Source of the DNA: Versatilivorator sp963663845
GTDB taxonomy: Bacteria > Acidobacteriota > Terriglobia > Versatilivoradales > Versatilivoraceae
DNA: 64,000 bases
Direction: 5' to 3'
Assembly: GCA_963663845.2 (NCBI GenBank)
Contig: OY760650.2
Location: 248,001 to 312,000, forward strand
Shown here: positions 1-8,582 of the stretch, one piece after another
How the letters are laid out: each line of letters opens with the position of its first letter
Numbering within the stretch: position 1 is the stretch's first letter
The notes under the pieces: model-generated
Databases searched by the model: none
The model's input: the letters and a program-made list of their open reading frames with translations, nothing else
Told to the model about the DNA's origin: nothing
Program-made: the position numbers and the translations under genes

Positions 1-1
1 G

Positions 2-112
2 AAGTCGCTCTCCGCCGAGCAACTGGTGCTTCAGCGAAGCCGTCGCTTCCGTGTGCTGGGAGAGGCTGCCCGCCCTTCCGAGCCACCGTCCGACTCCGAT
101 AGCCGACCATGA
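2..112 (+). CDS. C-terminal end of an unidentified protein (partial)
   Basis: An open frame enters from the left edge and stops with TGA at 110-112. The visible 36 residues are Arg-rich and end in a Ser/Pro/Asp tail (SEPPSDSDSRP). The stop overlaps the ATG of the next small frame in an ATGA arrangement, as in translationally coupled genes. Too little is visible to name a family, and the frame could also be chance. Confidence 0.35.
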   Translation, partial: KSLSAEQLVLQRSRRFRVLGEAARPSEPPSDSDSRP

Positions 113-351
113 AAGCCGGCCTCAAGAAACTGCGTCGCTGCGCCTTTTCCAGGGAGAGAGCTCCCAGGGAATTCTTCGGCGCCCGCACCCAGTACAACCG
201 TAGACTGGCCTGCGACCACCCGGAGATGAAAGTCAACTGGCGCGAAGCCACCTGCGTGGACTGCACCAGCTACCGCAACCGCAACCAGGAAGACGTCCCA
301 TCGGAGCAATCCGTTGGGGACCCGGACCCCGCCGACCGGCAGGCTTCCTGA
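109..351 (+). CDS. Small cysteine-containing hypothetical protein
   Basis: This is an 80-residue frame whose ATG overlaps the preceding stop (ATGA). It is basic at the N-terminus. It has four cysteines, three of them spaced within a 23-residue stretch (RLACDHPEM...ATCVDCTSY), which could bind a metal. I do not recognise the family. A 111-residue frame lies on the opposite strand, but its composition looks like a shadow. The ATGA overlap is the main reason to prefer this strand. Confidence 0.4.
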   Translation: MKAGLKKLRRCAFSRERAPREFFGARTQYNRRLACDHPEMKVNWREATCVDCTSYRNRNQEDVPSEQSVGDPDPADRQAS

Positions 352-383
352 CCCGCCTTCAGACATCGGTTTTTCAAGTTGAC

Positions 384-3146
384 TCAGGGGTGAGCGGCGT
401 GAGAGGCCGACTCGGCCGCTCGAGTGAAAGGCTCGAAAGACAGGGACTCCTTCGAGAACCTGAACCGGCTCAGCAGAGTCTCAGGGCAACCCAGCACTTC
501 TCCCAGAAGATTCCTGGCCTTCATCATGGAGCCCGTTTCGGGATCGAGGGAGAGCGTGAAGCTCAAGGCAAGCGGCTCTTCGCAAGTCACCCTCAGGTCG
601 GCGATTCTCTCGTGCTCGGGAGTGTTGCAGTAGAAGGCGTTGCCGCGATCGTGGTCGGCCAGATGGCTGATCAGGTCATGGACGCGGCCGGTGAGTTCGG
701 CCACTTCCGCTGCAGCCGGCGAGGCGGCGCCGTCGGGCAGCCAGGCCCGGTAGCTGACCTGCAGAGGCTGGGTCATCCTCGTCTTCTTGCCCTCCTCCAC
801 TGCCTCGACGCTTTGAACCTCGAGACCTTCGATCAGGCAGCCATTGAGTTGAGCCACCAGCGATTCGGACAACTCCCCGAAGGCTTCGAACCGGAGGTAT
901 TCCGAACGGCTGGACATCCCCAGAGGAATGGCGGGCGAGGCCGTGAACCTGGGCCGGGGGTTGAATCCTTGGGTGAACTTCAAGCGCACGTCGCAGCGAA
1001 TCAAGGCGCGCTCCAACAGTTTGAGGACGTTGAGATGCGACAGCAACCTTGCCGGACCCTCCTTCCGGTAGTGGACCAGGTAGGACCGGGAGGGCAGTCT
1101 TTCCGCCGACGGAGCCAGCGCCGCCACTCCCGACGGCCGGTCTTCCTCTCCGGTCTCGGGGGCGTTTGAATCCACGGGAAGGGTGATCTGGACCAGCGGT
1201 CCCTGCGCCTCGGCATCCTGATCCGGGGCCGGGCTTGCCGGGTTTCCCGCGGGCCCGCCAACCCCGTCCGCCCGGGGCCAATGGACATCCACCGGCTTCT
1301 CCTCTTCCACGGGAATGCCGGCCAGCTTGATGTCCTCATAGTTTCCCGGGATGCCGCATCCCCGGCAGTCTCCCCACTTGCAGTCGTAGGTCTGAATCTT
1401 GCGGTAGGACCGCTCCCGCTCCGTCAACAGGAACCGCTTGGAGACTCCGATATCGATGAAGTCCCAGGGCAGCACTTCATTCAAGGGGATATCGCGATTG
1501 TAGAAGTGGGGATCGACGCCGCTCTGCTCGAAAGCCTTCATCCAAAGCCGGTAGTTGAAGGTTTCGTCCCAGCCGTCGAAACGGCAACCCAGCCGGTAGG
1601 CCTCTATCAAGGCTCTTCCCACCTTGCGGTCTCCCCGGGAGAGGACCCCCTCGATGAAACACTCGGCGGGGTCATGCCACTTGAGTCGGGCGAACGGAAA
1701 CCTCACCTTGGCTTTCAGGTAGTCCAGGCGCTGGGTGGTCACTTTCAGGTCTTCGAAGCGATCCCATTGAAAGGGGGTGAACGCCTTGGGGACAAAGGTG
1801 CCGATGCTGGCATTCACCTTGCGCGGCCCCTTGAACCGCTTGCCGATCCCGCCGACCTGGCGAATCAGGTCCACCGTCTCGCGGATATCGTCCTCGGTTT
1901 CGCTGGGCAAACCGATCATGAAGTAGAGCTTGATCAGGTTCCAGCCCTGCCTGTAGGCCGTCTCGATGGCCTGGAACAGCTCTTCGTTGCTGATGTTCTT
2001 GTTGACGAACTGCCTCAAGCGAACACTCCCGGCTTCGGGAGCAAAGGTGAACCCGTTCTTTCTGACTTCTCCGACGTTCTCGGCCAGCGAAACGGAAAAG
2101 GCGTCGGCTCTCAGGGAGGGCAGCGAGATGGAGACCTTGTCCCGGGAGAGGGTGCGAGACAGTTCCCGCGTCAGGCACTCCACCTGGCTGTAGTCGGCCG
2201 TCGAAAGCGAGAGCAGTCCGACCTCGCGGTTCCCGGTGTTTTTCAGCGTCTCCGAAGTCAGCCGCATGACGTCGTTGACTTCCAGCTCCCGAGTGGGGCG
2301 GTACCAGTAGCCCGCCTGGCAAAAGCGGCACCCCTGGGTACAACCGCGCATGACCTCGACGCTCACGCGATCCTGAATGGCGTCGATCACCGGCACCACC
2401 GGCTTGGTGGGGTAGAAGTCGGGTGACAATGCCTCCACCCAGCGTCTCTTCACCAGGGTGCGGGGTTTTGCCGGGTTCGGCTCCACCGTCCAGGGGGTTT
2501 CGGGTTGGTGCACCTGCGGCACATAGACGCCTCGCAGCGTCGCCAGTTGCTCCAGGACCTGCCAGCGCCGGAGCCCGTTCCGCTTGGCCTCCCGGCAGAG
2601 GTCCACCAACTCGAGGACAACCTCTTCCCCGTCTCCGACGACAAAGAAATCCACCAGGTCGGCCAGAGGTTCCGGGTTGGCGGTGCAGGGTCCGCCGGCG
2701 CAGATCAGCGGGTCCCCCTCGCCTCTGTCTTCCGAGCGCAGGGGTACTCCGGCCAGATCCAGCATGTAGGGGACGTTGATATAGGTCAGCTCGGACTGGA
2801 GGGAAAACCCCACCAGGTCGAACCGGTCGATGGGCGTCTTGGTCTCGAGGCTCAACAACGGCAATCCTTCGGCCTGCATCAGGTCGGCCATATCGACCCA
2901 GGGCGCAAAGACCCGCTCGGCGTAGACATCCTCGATACCGTTCAGCAGGTGGTACAGCATCCGCAGGCCGTTGTGAGACATTCCGATCTCATACACGTCC
3001 GGAAAGGCCAGGGCGAAACGGACCCGAACCGTCTCCGGATCCTTGCGAACCATGTTGGGCTCGCCGCCGATATAACGGCCCGGCTTGGAGGCTCGCTCCA
3101 GGATGGAGAAGTACTGCTCCTCGAAGGGTGGCGATGCGATGGCCAT
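384..3146 (-). CDS. TIGR03960-type B12-binding radical SAM protein fused to DUF2344
   Basis: The protein has 920 residues. The first part has the cobalamin-binding-like N-terminus typical of this family (MSHNGLRMLYHLLN near residue 56). A radical SAM core follows, with the CX3CX2C cluster motif CTQGCRFC at about residues 268-275. A second Cys cluster (DCKWGDCRGCGIPGNYEDI) lies near residue 600. The C-terminal third (YLVHYRKEGPARLLSHLNVL... FTQGFNPRPR) is DUF2344 (TIGR03936). The two are separate neighbouring genes in some bacteria and fused in others. The substrate is not established. The family often sits near ribosome or RNase genes, but here it stands alone, divergent from the next gene. 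The start at 3146 is the first in-frame ATG before the conserved region. Confidence 0.9.
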   Translation of the reverse strand: MAIASPPFEEQYFSILERASKPGRYIGGEPNMVRKDPETVRVRFALAFPDVYEIGMSHNGLRMLYHLLNGIEDVYAERVFAPWVDMADLMQAEGLPLLSLETKTPIDRFDLVGFSLQSELTYINVPYMLDLAGVPLRSEDRGEGDPLICAGGPCTANPEPLADLVDFFVVGDGEEVVLELVDLCREAKRNGLRRWQVLEQLATLRGVYVPQVHQPETPWTVEPNPAKPRTLVKRRWVEALSPDFYPTKPVVPVIDAIQDRVSVEVMRGCTQGCRFCQAGYWYRPTRELEVNDVMRLTSETLKNTGNREVGLLSLSTADYSQVECLTRELSRTLSRDKVSISLPSLRADAFSVSLAENVGEVRKNGFTFAPEAGSVRLRQFVNKNISNEELFQAIETAYRQGWNLIKLYFMIGLPSETEDDIRETVDLIRQVGGIGKRFKGPRKVNASIGTFVPKAFTPFQWDRFEDLKVTTQRLDYLKAKVRFPFARLKWHDPAECFIEGVLSRGDRKVGRALIEAYRLGCRFDGWDETFNYRLWMKAFEQSGVDPHFYNRDIPLNEVLPWDFIDIGVSKRFLLTERERSYRKIQTYDCKWGDCRGCGIPGNYEDIKLAGIPVEEEKPVDVHWPRADGVGGPAGNPASPAPDQDAEAQGPLVQITLPVDSNAPETGEEDRPSGVAALAPSAERLPSRSYLVHYRKEGPARLLSHLNVLKLLERALIRCDVRLKFTQGFNPRPRFTASPAIPLGMSSRSEYLRFEAFGELSESLVAQLNGCLIEGLEVQSVEAVEEGKKTRMTQPLQVSYRAWLPDGAASPAAAEVAELTGRVHDLISHLADHDRGNAFYCNTPEHERIADLRVTCEEPLALSFTLSLDPETGSMMKARNLLGEVLGCPETLLSRFRFSKESLSFEPFTRAAESASHAAHP

Positions 3147-3365
3147 GGCAACTCCCTCGTCACAAACAGGACGGTCTCGACTTCATTATACGCCATACTC
3201 TTTCGATTCGCTTCGCGGGTCCGGCAAAAGCCTCTTCTCCCGGCCCCTGACAGGCCGACGCTCCCGGTCCAATCGGTCCGACCCATTCCAAAAGGGATGT
3301 CGGTCGGGACCCGGGATTGCTACAATGTCGCCAGCGTCCGCGCCATCATCTCCGGAGAAAACCTC

Positions 3366-4658
3366 ATGAAAGCCATCCATCGACGCACCTTTCTGATGAC
3401 GTCTCTGGCGGCGGCCGGCTCCGGCCTGGGCCGGGCCTCCGGTCCCCTGGGAGCCAACAGCCGAATTCGGGTGGCGGTGGTGGGCTTGCGGGGCCGCGGC
3501 GCGGGGCACATTCGGGATTTCGCCCAGCTCAGGCACCTCAACCTGGAGGTGGCGGCCCTGTGTGACGTGGACGAAAGCATCTTGAACCGTCGAGTGGCCG
3601 AAGCGGAGAAGCTGACCGGCAAGAAGCCTCGATCCTTCATCGACGTGCGTCGACTCCTGGAAGACAAGGAGATCGATGTGGTTTCCTTTGCAACTCCCAA
3701 CCACTGGCACGCCCTGAATACCATCTGGGCCTGTCAGGCCGGCAAGGACGTCTATGTCGAGAAGCCCAGCTCTCACGGCATCTGGGAGGGGCGAAAGATG
3801 GTGGAGGCGGCCCGCAAGTACGGCCGGATCGTTCAGGTCGGCTTTCAGAACCGCAGCAGCCCGGCGCTTCAGGAAGCCATGGAGAAGATCCGTGGAGGCT
3901 TGATCGGGGAGGTCTACATGGCCCGAGGGCTCTGCTACAAGTGGCGGAAGAGCATCGGGAGGGCCAAAGTGGAGCCGGTTCCGCCGGGGGTCCATTACGA
4001 TTTATGGATCGGGCCGGCCCCGAGGCGTCCCTTCACGCGAAACCGCTTCCACTACGAGTGGCACTGGCAGTGGGACTACGGCAACGGAGACATTGGAAAC
4101 CAGGGCCCCCACCAAATGGACCTGGCCCGTTGGGGTCTGGGCGTGGGGCTTCCGCGGAAGGTGCAGTGCATGGGGGGACACTTCCTCTTCGACGACGACC
4201 AGGAAACTCCCAACGTGCAGACGGTTAGCTTCGAATATCCCGACCAGAAGAAGCTGTTGACCTTCGAAGTCCGGCACTGGATCACCAACTCGGAGGGTGA
4301 CAGCCAGGTCGGGGCCTTTATCTACGGCTCCGAGGGATATGTCGAGATATCCAAATACCATGCCTATCGAACCTTCCTGGGAAGAAAATGCGAACCCGGA
4401 CCGGCACGCGAAGAGGTTGGCAACCACTATGTGAATTTCATTGAAGCGGTGAGATCTCGCAAGCCCCGACAACTGAACTCCGAGATCGAGGAGGGGCACA
4501 TCTCGTCTTCATTGGCCCACCTGGCCAACATCGCCTATCGCACCGGCCGAACCTTGAATTTCGATCCTCGACAGGAGCGGTTCGCCGACGACCAGCAAGC
4601 CAACCAATATCTGAAACGCTCCTATCGTCCGCCATACGTCGTCCCGGACGAGGTCTGA
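3366..4658 (+). CDS. Tat-exported Gfo/Idh/MocA-family oxidoreductase
   Basis: The protein has 430 residues and starts at ATG 3366, with GGAG about 10 bases upstream. The N-terminus MKAIHRRTFLMTSLAAAGSG is a twin-arginine signal, so the protein is probably exported folded with its NAD(P) cofactor. The Rossmann motif is VAVVGLRGRGAGH, and the family motif EKPSSHG follows at about residue 138. The C-terminal dehydrogenase domain includes the conserved stretch GNGDIGNQGPHQMDLARWGLG. This is the exported subgroup common in Acidobacteriota, Planctomycetes and Verrucomicrobia, usually linked to sugar or polyol metabolism. The substrate cannot be told. The open frame extends far upstream, but without a signal or similarity. 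Confidence 0.9.
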   Translation: MKAIHRRTFLMTSLAAAGSGLGRASGPLGANSRIRVAVVGLRGRGAGHIRDFAQLRHLNLEVAALCDVDESILNRRVAEAEKLTGKKPRSFIDVRRLLEDKEIDVVSFATPNHWHALNTIWACQAGKDVYVEKPSSHGIWEGRKMVEAARKYGRIVQVGFQNRSSPALQEAMEKIRGGLIGEVYMARGLCYKWRKSIGRAKVEPVPPGVHYDLWIGPAPRRPFTRNRFHYEWHWQWDYGNGDIGNQGPHQMDLARWGLGVGLPRKVQCMGGHFLFDDDQETPNVQTVSFEYPDQKKLLTFEVRHWITNSEGDSQVGAFIYGSEGYVEISKYHAYRTFLGRKCEPGPAREEVGNHYVNFIEAVRSRKPRQLNSEIEEGHISSSLAHLANIAYRTGRTLNFDPRQERFADDQQANQYLKRSYRPPYVVPDEV

Positions 4659-4669
4659 GGCCAGGGCGC

Positions 4670-5173
4670 CTAGCCGCCGCAGCGGACCGTGTTGCCGGAG
4701 ATCACCTCCAGCGCATGGGGCAGCACCGCCTGCAAGGCGTCCAGGGATTCCCGGACCCCCTTGACGCTGCCGGGCAGGTTGACGATGAGGGTCCTGCCGC
4801 GCACGCCGACCAGGGCGCGGGAGAGCGCCGCCCTGGGAGTCTTCCGGATCCCCTCCGACCGCATCAACTGGGCCAGCCCGGGAACCTCCCTCTCGATGAC
4901 GCAGGCCGTGGCCTCGGGCGTGACGTCTCTGGGGGCCAGGCCGGTCCCACCGGTGGTCACCACCAGCTCGGCCTTGTGAACCTCGCAGCCCTTCAACAGG
5001 CACTCCCGGATGCTCTCCAGCTCGTCCGGCACCACGGCGCGGTCCAGCACCTCGCACCCGAGCGCCTGCAGGGCCTGGCAGGCGGCGGGACCGGAAAGGT
5101 CCTCACGCTCCCCGCGCGATGCGGAGTCGCTCACCGTCACGACCAGCGCCCGAGGTTTGGCTAGAGGTTTCAT
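4670..5173 (-). CDS. mog: MogA/MoaB-family molybdopterin adenylyltransferase-like protein
   Basis: The protein has 167 residues, the usual length for MogA/MoaB. It has the MPT-binding-fold signature VVTTGGTGLAPRDVTPEAT at about residues 68-86, the VTVSDSASRGEREDLSG N-terminus, and the LPGSVKGVRESLDAL motif near the end. Family members adenylylate molybdopterin in molybdenum cofactor synthesis. The ATG (5171-5173) directly follows the leuD stop, so it is probably co-transcribed with leuCD even though the pathways are unrelated. Whether it acts as Mog or MoaB cannot be decided from sequence alone. Confidence 0.85.
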   Translation of the reverse strand: MKPLAKPRALVVTVSDSASRGEREDLSGPAACQALQALGCEVLDRAVVPDELESIRECLLKGCEVHKAELVVTTGGTGLAPRDVTPEATACVIEREVPGLAQLMRSEGIRKTPRAALSRALVGVRGRTLIVNLPGSVKGVRESLDALQAVLPHALEVISGNTVRCGG

Positions 5174-5668
5174 TCAGAACTTTTCCAGGTCGGCGAGAGC
5201 GGCGAGGCCGTTCCTCTTGAGAAAGTTGATGATGCCGCCTTCCTGGTGCAGCCGCAGCATCATGCCGGGGATTTCAATCGGGAGGGTCCGTTCCCTGGTG
5301 GCGTTGCGAAGCGCCTGGGCCTGGATGTTCAACTCCAGGCGGTCGCTCTCCTCGATGGAGTCGGTGTCGGCAATGACACACAGGAGCCCCAGGTTGATGG
5401 CGTTGCGAAAGAAGATCCGGGCGAAGGACTTGGCGATGACGGCCTGCAGGCGGGAGTGCTTGAGCGCCACCGCCGCCGTCTCGCGGGAGCTGCCGCAGCC
5501 GAAGTTGTGACCGGCCACCACGAAGTCGCCGGGGCGAACCTGCTTTCGGAACTCCGGGCGATATTCGATAAAGCAGGCCTGGGCCAACTCCTCGGGGTCG
5601 GTGGTGATGTTGTACCGGCCGGGAGTGATCAGGTCGGTGTTGATGTTGTCCCCGAACTTCCAGTTCAT
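5174..5668 (-). CDS. leuD: 3-isopropylmalate/homoaconitate dehydratase small subunit
   Basis: The protein has 164 residues and starts at ATG 5666-5668, with AAGGAG 9 bases upstream. It shows the small-subunit swivel-domain signatures: FGDNINTDLITPGRY at the start, GHNFGCGSSRETAAVALKHS in the middle and FFRNAINLGLL later. It pairs with the large subunit encoded just upstream, separated by a 17-bp gap, to isomerise 2- and 3-isopropylmalate in leucine synthesis. The length and motif pattern fit the short LeuD/HacB-like group rather than the E. coli form (about 200 residues), so the exact substrate is less certain. Confidence 0.88.
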   Translation of the reverse strand: MNWKFGDNINTDLITPGRYNITTDPEELAQACFIEYRPEFRKQVRPGDFVVAGHNFGCGSSRETAAVALKHSRLQAVIAKSFARIFFRNAINLGLLCVIADTDSIEESDRLELNIQAQALRNATRERTLPIEIPGMMLRLHQEGGIINFLKRNGLAALADLEKF

Positions 5669-5685
5669 CGGATCGGGAATCTCCT

Positions 5686-6939
5686 TCAGGCCACGTACCT
5701 TCTCGGGTCGGTAATGATGCCCGTCAGGGCCGAAGCCGCCGCGGTGGCGGGGCTGGCCAGGAAAATCCTGGCCGTGGGGCTGCCCATTCGTCCCTCGAAG
5801 TTGCGGTTGCTGGTGGAAACGCACACCTCGTTGTCGTAGAGGACGCCACCCGACCGGCCCAGGCAGGGCCCGCAGCCGGGACTGGAGACCACCGCCCCGA
5901 AGTTGACGAACTCCTCGACGTACCCTCGCTGGAGCGCCTGCAGGTAGACCCGGCGCGAGGCCGGAGTGACGATGGCCCGCAACCCCTCTTTCACCCGCTT
6001 CCCCTTCCACATCCGGTGAACCACCTCCAGGTCCTCGATGCGGCAATTGGTGCAGGATCCGATAAAGACCTGATCCACCGCAACCTTCTCGCTTTCGACC
6101 TGTTCCACCGGCACGTCGTTGTCGATGTCCGGGGGACAGGCAATCATGGGTTTCAGGTCCGAAACATCGAAATGAAGCTCCCGTTCGAAGGTAGCCCCCG
6201 CATCGCTGCGCAGAGGTTCGAAGTCCACCAGTCGCTCGTTTTCCTCGAGATAGGCTCGGGTCTGGTCGTCAGGGGCCACCACGGCCGCCTTGGCCCCCAT
6301 TTCGGCGCTCATATTGGTCAGCGTCAGCCGGGCCGGGACGTTGAAGCCTTCCACCGTGGGTCCCGCGTATTCGATCACCCGATAGTTGGCCCCGTCGGGG
6401 CCCATCTCCCTGGCCACCGCCAGCACGACGTCCTTGGAGTAGCACCCCCTTGGAAGATCACCGCTGACAGTGACGCGGATCGTCCCGGGAACCCGGAACC
6501 AGCTCCTGCCGGTGGCCATGGCGATGGCCGCATCGGTGGAACCCACCCCGATGGTCAGGGCTCCCAGGCCGCCGCCGGTGGGGCTGTGGGAGTCGGCTCC
6601 CAGGATGAGGTTGCCCGGATTGATCAGGCGCTCCGACATGACCTGGTGGCACACCCCGTCATAGACCACCGGAATGCCCTGCTCATCGGCAAACTCTCTG
6701 ATCCGGCTCTGCAGCTTGGACATGGCCACGCTGGGGCTCGGAAAGGCGTGGTCGAAGGGAATGAAGATTTTCTTGGGATCGAACACCCGTTCGGCGATCT
6801 GGTAGAAGGGCTCCAGGGCCCAGGCGCAGGTGGTGTCATGGGCCATGACCAGATCCAGGTCCGCCAGGATGAAATCCCCGGCCCGCACGGCTCTCCCACA
6901 GTGGTTGGAGAATATCTTTTCCGCCAGAGTTTGAGCCAT
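5686..6939 (-). CDS. leuC: 3-isopropylmalate/homoaconitate dehydratase large subunit
   Basis: The protein has 417 residues and starts with MAQTLAEKI at ATG 6937-6939. It has aconitase-family motifs: DLVMAHDTTCAWAL, FDHAFPSPSV, GADSHSPTGGGLGALTIGVG, and the 4Fe-4S ligand motifs GSCTNCR and SSPGCGPCLG. The short length is that of the type-2 (archaeal-like) LeuC/HacA group. The frame is open for another 74 codons upstream, but that part (rich in Pro and Arg) has no similarity. leuD follows directly. Confidence 0.9.
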   Translation of the reverse strand: MAQTLAEKIFSNHCGRAVRAGDFILADLDLVMAHDTTCAWALEPFYQIAERVFDPKKIFIPFDHAFPSPSVAMSKLQSRIREFADEQGIPVVYDGVCHQVMSERLINPGNLILGADSHSPTGGGLGALTIGVGSTDAAIAMATGRSWFRVPGTIRVTVSGDLPRGCYSKDVVLAVAREMGPDGANYRVIEYAGPTVEGFNVPARLTLTNMSAEMGAKAAVVAPDDQTRAYLEENERLVDFEPLRSDAGATFERELHFDVSDLKPMIACPPDIDNDVPVEQVESEKVAVDQVFIGSCTNCRIEDLEVVHRMWKGKRVKEGLRAIVTPASRRVYLQALQRGYVEEFVNFGAVVSSPGCGPCLGRSGGVLYDNEVCVSTSNRNFEGRMGSPTARIFLASPATAAASALTGIITDPRRYVA

Positions 6940-7110
6940 TGGCGACCTGGTGTCAAAGGCAGGGAATGGAACGATTCCTGGGCGGCCGATTGCCCCGTTC
7001 CAGTGCCGTACAAGCGGGGCCATTATAGGGAAAGGATCGGGATGAAGGCAAACCGGCCGGGCGGCTCCGGGCACACGCCAAAAAGAGAGGTCATGGGATG
7101 AAGGCCCCCC

Positions 7111-7134
7111 GGGAGCGCGGGCGTCCCGCCCGCA
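7111..7134. repeat. Short dispersed hairpin repeat (GC-rich palindrome)
   Basis: This 24-bp stretch contains the palindrome GCGGGCGTCCCGCCCGC preceded by GGGAGC. The same core recurs inside each long dispersed repeat at about 15.9, 18.0-18.4, 50.7-50.9 and 56.6-56.8 kb. Here it stands alone upstream of leuC, as a solo copy of the hairpin. Confidence 0.6.
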
Positions 7135-7149
7135 CAAAGCCTCCGGCAG

Positions 7150-7402
7150 CCTAGCCCGCATTTCTCACCAGGCCGCTGGAGGCATTACAAGAAGTAGATT
7201 GTCTTCAGACCCTTGATTGGCTTCATGTCAAGGACTTGCTGACTACAGACGGCGCTGGGCATGCCCTGGCTGGTTCTTTTCCCTCCAGCGCGCACATGCT
7301 CCCTTGACCGTAGAAACCGCTACGCTCTTCGGTCGCGAGCACGCGCTGGAGGGAAAATTCCTGCGCCAGGATCATGCCCCCTGGTGAGAAATGCGGGCTA
7401 GG
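7150..7402. repeat. Nested inverted-repeat element (MITE-like)
   Basis: A perfect 23-bp sequence at 7150-7172 is repeated in inverted orientation at 7380-7402. Inside it, a second perfect inverted repeat of 16 bp pairs 7277-7292 with 7342-7357 (core CCCTCCAGCGCG). There is no credible ORF. The outer arm, with a few mismatches, is also found at about 11236-11266, downstream of another gene. The size and structure fit a small non-autonomous element, but no matching transposase ends were seen. Confidence 0.55.
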
Positions 7403-7653
7403 CCATCTCCTCCACCCGGGTCGACCCACCGGTGCGACAGCAGCCAGGGAAAAACGCGGGTTCGTCGCCGGCTCGCTCCCAGGAATCGTGGCCGACCCGG
7501 GCATGGCCGATTCCCGCCATGAAGCAACTCGCCGGTGGATGAAGCCATCTTTTCATGGGAATTCAGGCTGAACGTTGCTAAGCTACAGGCTTGAAAAGCG
7601 CAGGAAAATCAGTCGATCTCCAGCAGGTTCGAGCAAGAAAGGAGAGAACAACC

Positions 7654-8565
7654 ATGAACAGCTTCACGGACGGCAAGCCCCTCGACCGACCCAAGCCCAA
7701 ACAGCCGGCCACGCCGGGGCAGGCCACGCCCCGCTGGGGATTGTTCGGCTTCATCATTCTGCTGGGACTGCAGATCTTTCTGATCTACCAGGTCCTGGAC
7801 AACAAGGACCAAATCCTGGAATCCCAGGAACAGGTGGCCGCCCTCGACGAAGAGATGATGGAGGCGGTTGACGAGCGGGAAGAGCAGGACCAGAAGTTCG
7901 AACAGAGTCTGGGCGCCTTGACGGCCGACTTCACGGTGGTGCAGGACCGGCTGGGTGTGACCCAGAAGGAATTGAACCGGGCCCGGGCCGCGGCCCGGCG
8001 GCTCAGGGAGGAACAAGAGCGGTCGGTGCAGCAACTCAACGTGGAAATTGCCCGAAAAGCCGATTCCCGGCAGCTTTCCGAGTTGAAGAGCGCCGCCGAC
8101 AGTCGCTTTGGGGCTGTCAACGAGGATGTCAGCAAGGTCAGGACCGACGTGGAGGCCACGCGCAAGGCCCTGGAGGGCGCTCGACGCGAGATCGTCGACG
8201 TTCGCGCCACCCTGACCCAGCAGATCGCCAGGAACAAGGATGAGCTCACGCAACTGCGTCTCAAGGGCGAGCGAAACTTCTACGAGTTCGACATTCAGAA
8301 GAAGAAGGGCTTCGCCCTGGTCGGAGATATTCGCATCGGGGTGACCAAGACCAATCGCAGGAGGCAACGCTACAACGTGCGCATCGTGGTCGACGACAAC
8401 ACCCTGGAGAAGAAGCGGCGCACCATCAACGAGCCCGTGCAATTTCTGGTGGGCCCCACCAAGTTGCGCTACGAGCTGGTGGTCAACGAGGTCCGAAGGA
8501 ATCGCATCATCGGTTACTTGAGCGTCCCCAAGGACAAGGGCCTTTCAGCCGAACGGAAGTTGTAA
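7654..8565 (+). CDS. Membrane-anchored coiled-coil protein of unknown function
   Basis: The protein has 303 residues, starting at ATG 7654 with AAAGGAG about 9 bases upstream. A Pro-rich cytoplasmic N-terminus is followed by one membrane helix (WGLFGFIILLGLQIFLIYQV, about residues 28-47). A long Glu/Gln/Arg-rich coiled coil covers residues 55-215. The C-terminal domain is beta-rich (YEFDIQKKKGFALVGDIRIG... ELVVNEVRRNRIIGYLSVPK). No family name is recognised. The layout suggests an envelope scaffold. The acyltransferase gene follows after 17 bp, so the two are probably co-transcribed. Confidence 0.75.
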   Translation: MNSFTDGKPLDRPKPKQPATPGQATPRWGLFGFIILLGLQIFLIYQVLDNKDQILESQEQVAALDEEMMEAVDEREEQDQKFEQSLGALTADFTVVQDRLGVTQKELNRARAAARRLREEQERSVQQLNVEIARKADSRQLSELKSAADSRFGAVNEDVSKVRTDVEATRKALEGARREIVDVRATLTQQIARNKDELTQLRLKGERNFYEFDIQKKKGFALVGDIRIGVTKTNRRRQRYNVRIVVDDNTLEKKRRTINEPVQFLVGPTKLRYELVVNEVRRNRIIGYLSVPKDKGLSAERKL

Positions 8566-8582
8566 TCCGGGCCTGAGAAGCC

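Noticed and set aside
1281..2426. 381-residue plus-strand frame over the radical SAM gene
   Set aside because: Antisense shadow. The minus strand frame has clear radical SAM and DUF2344 motifs.
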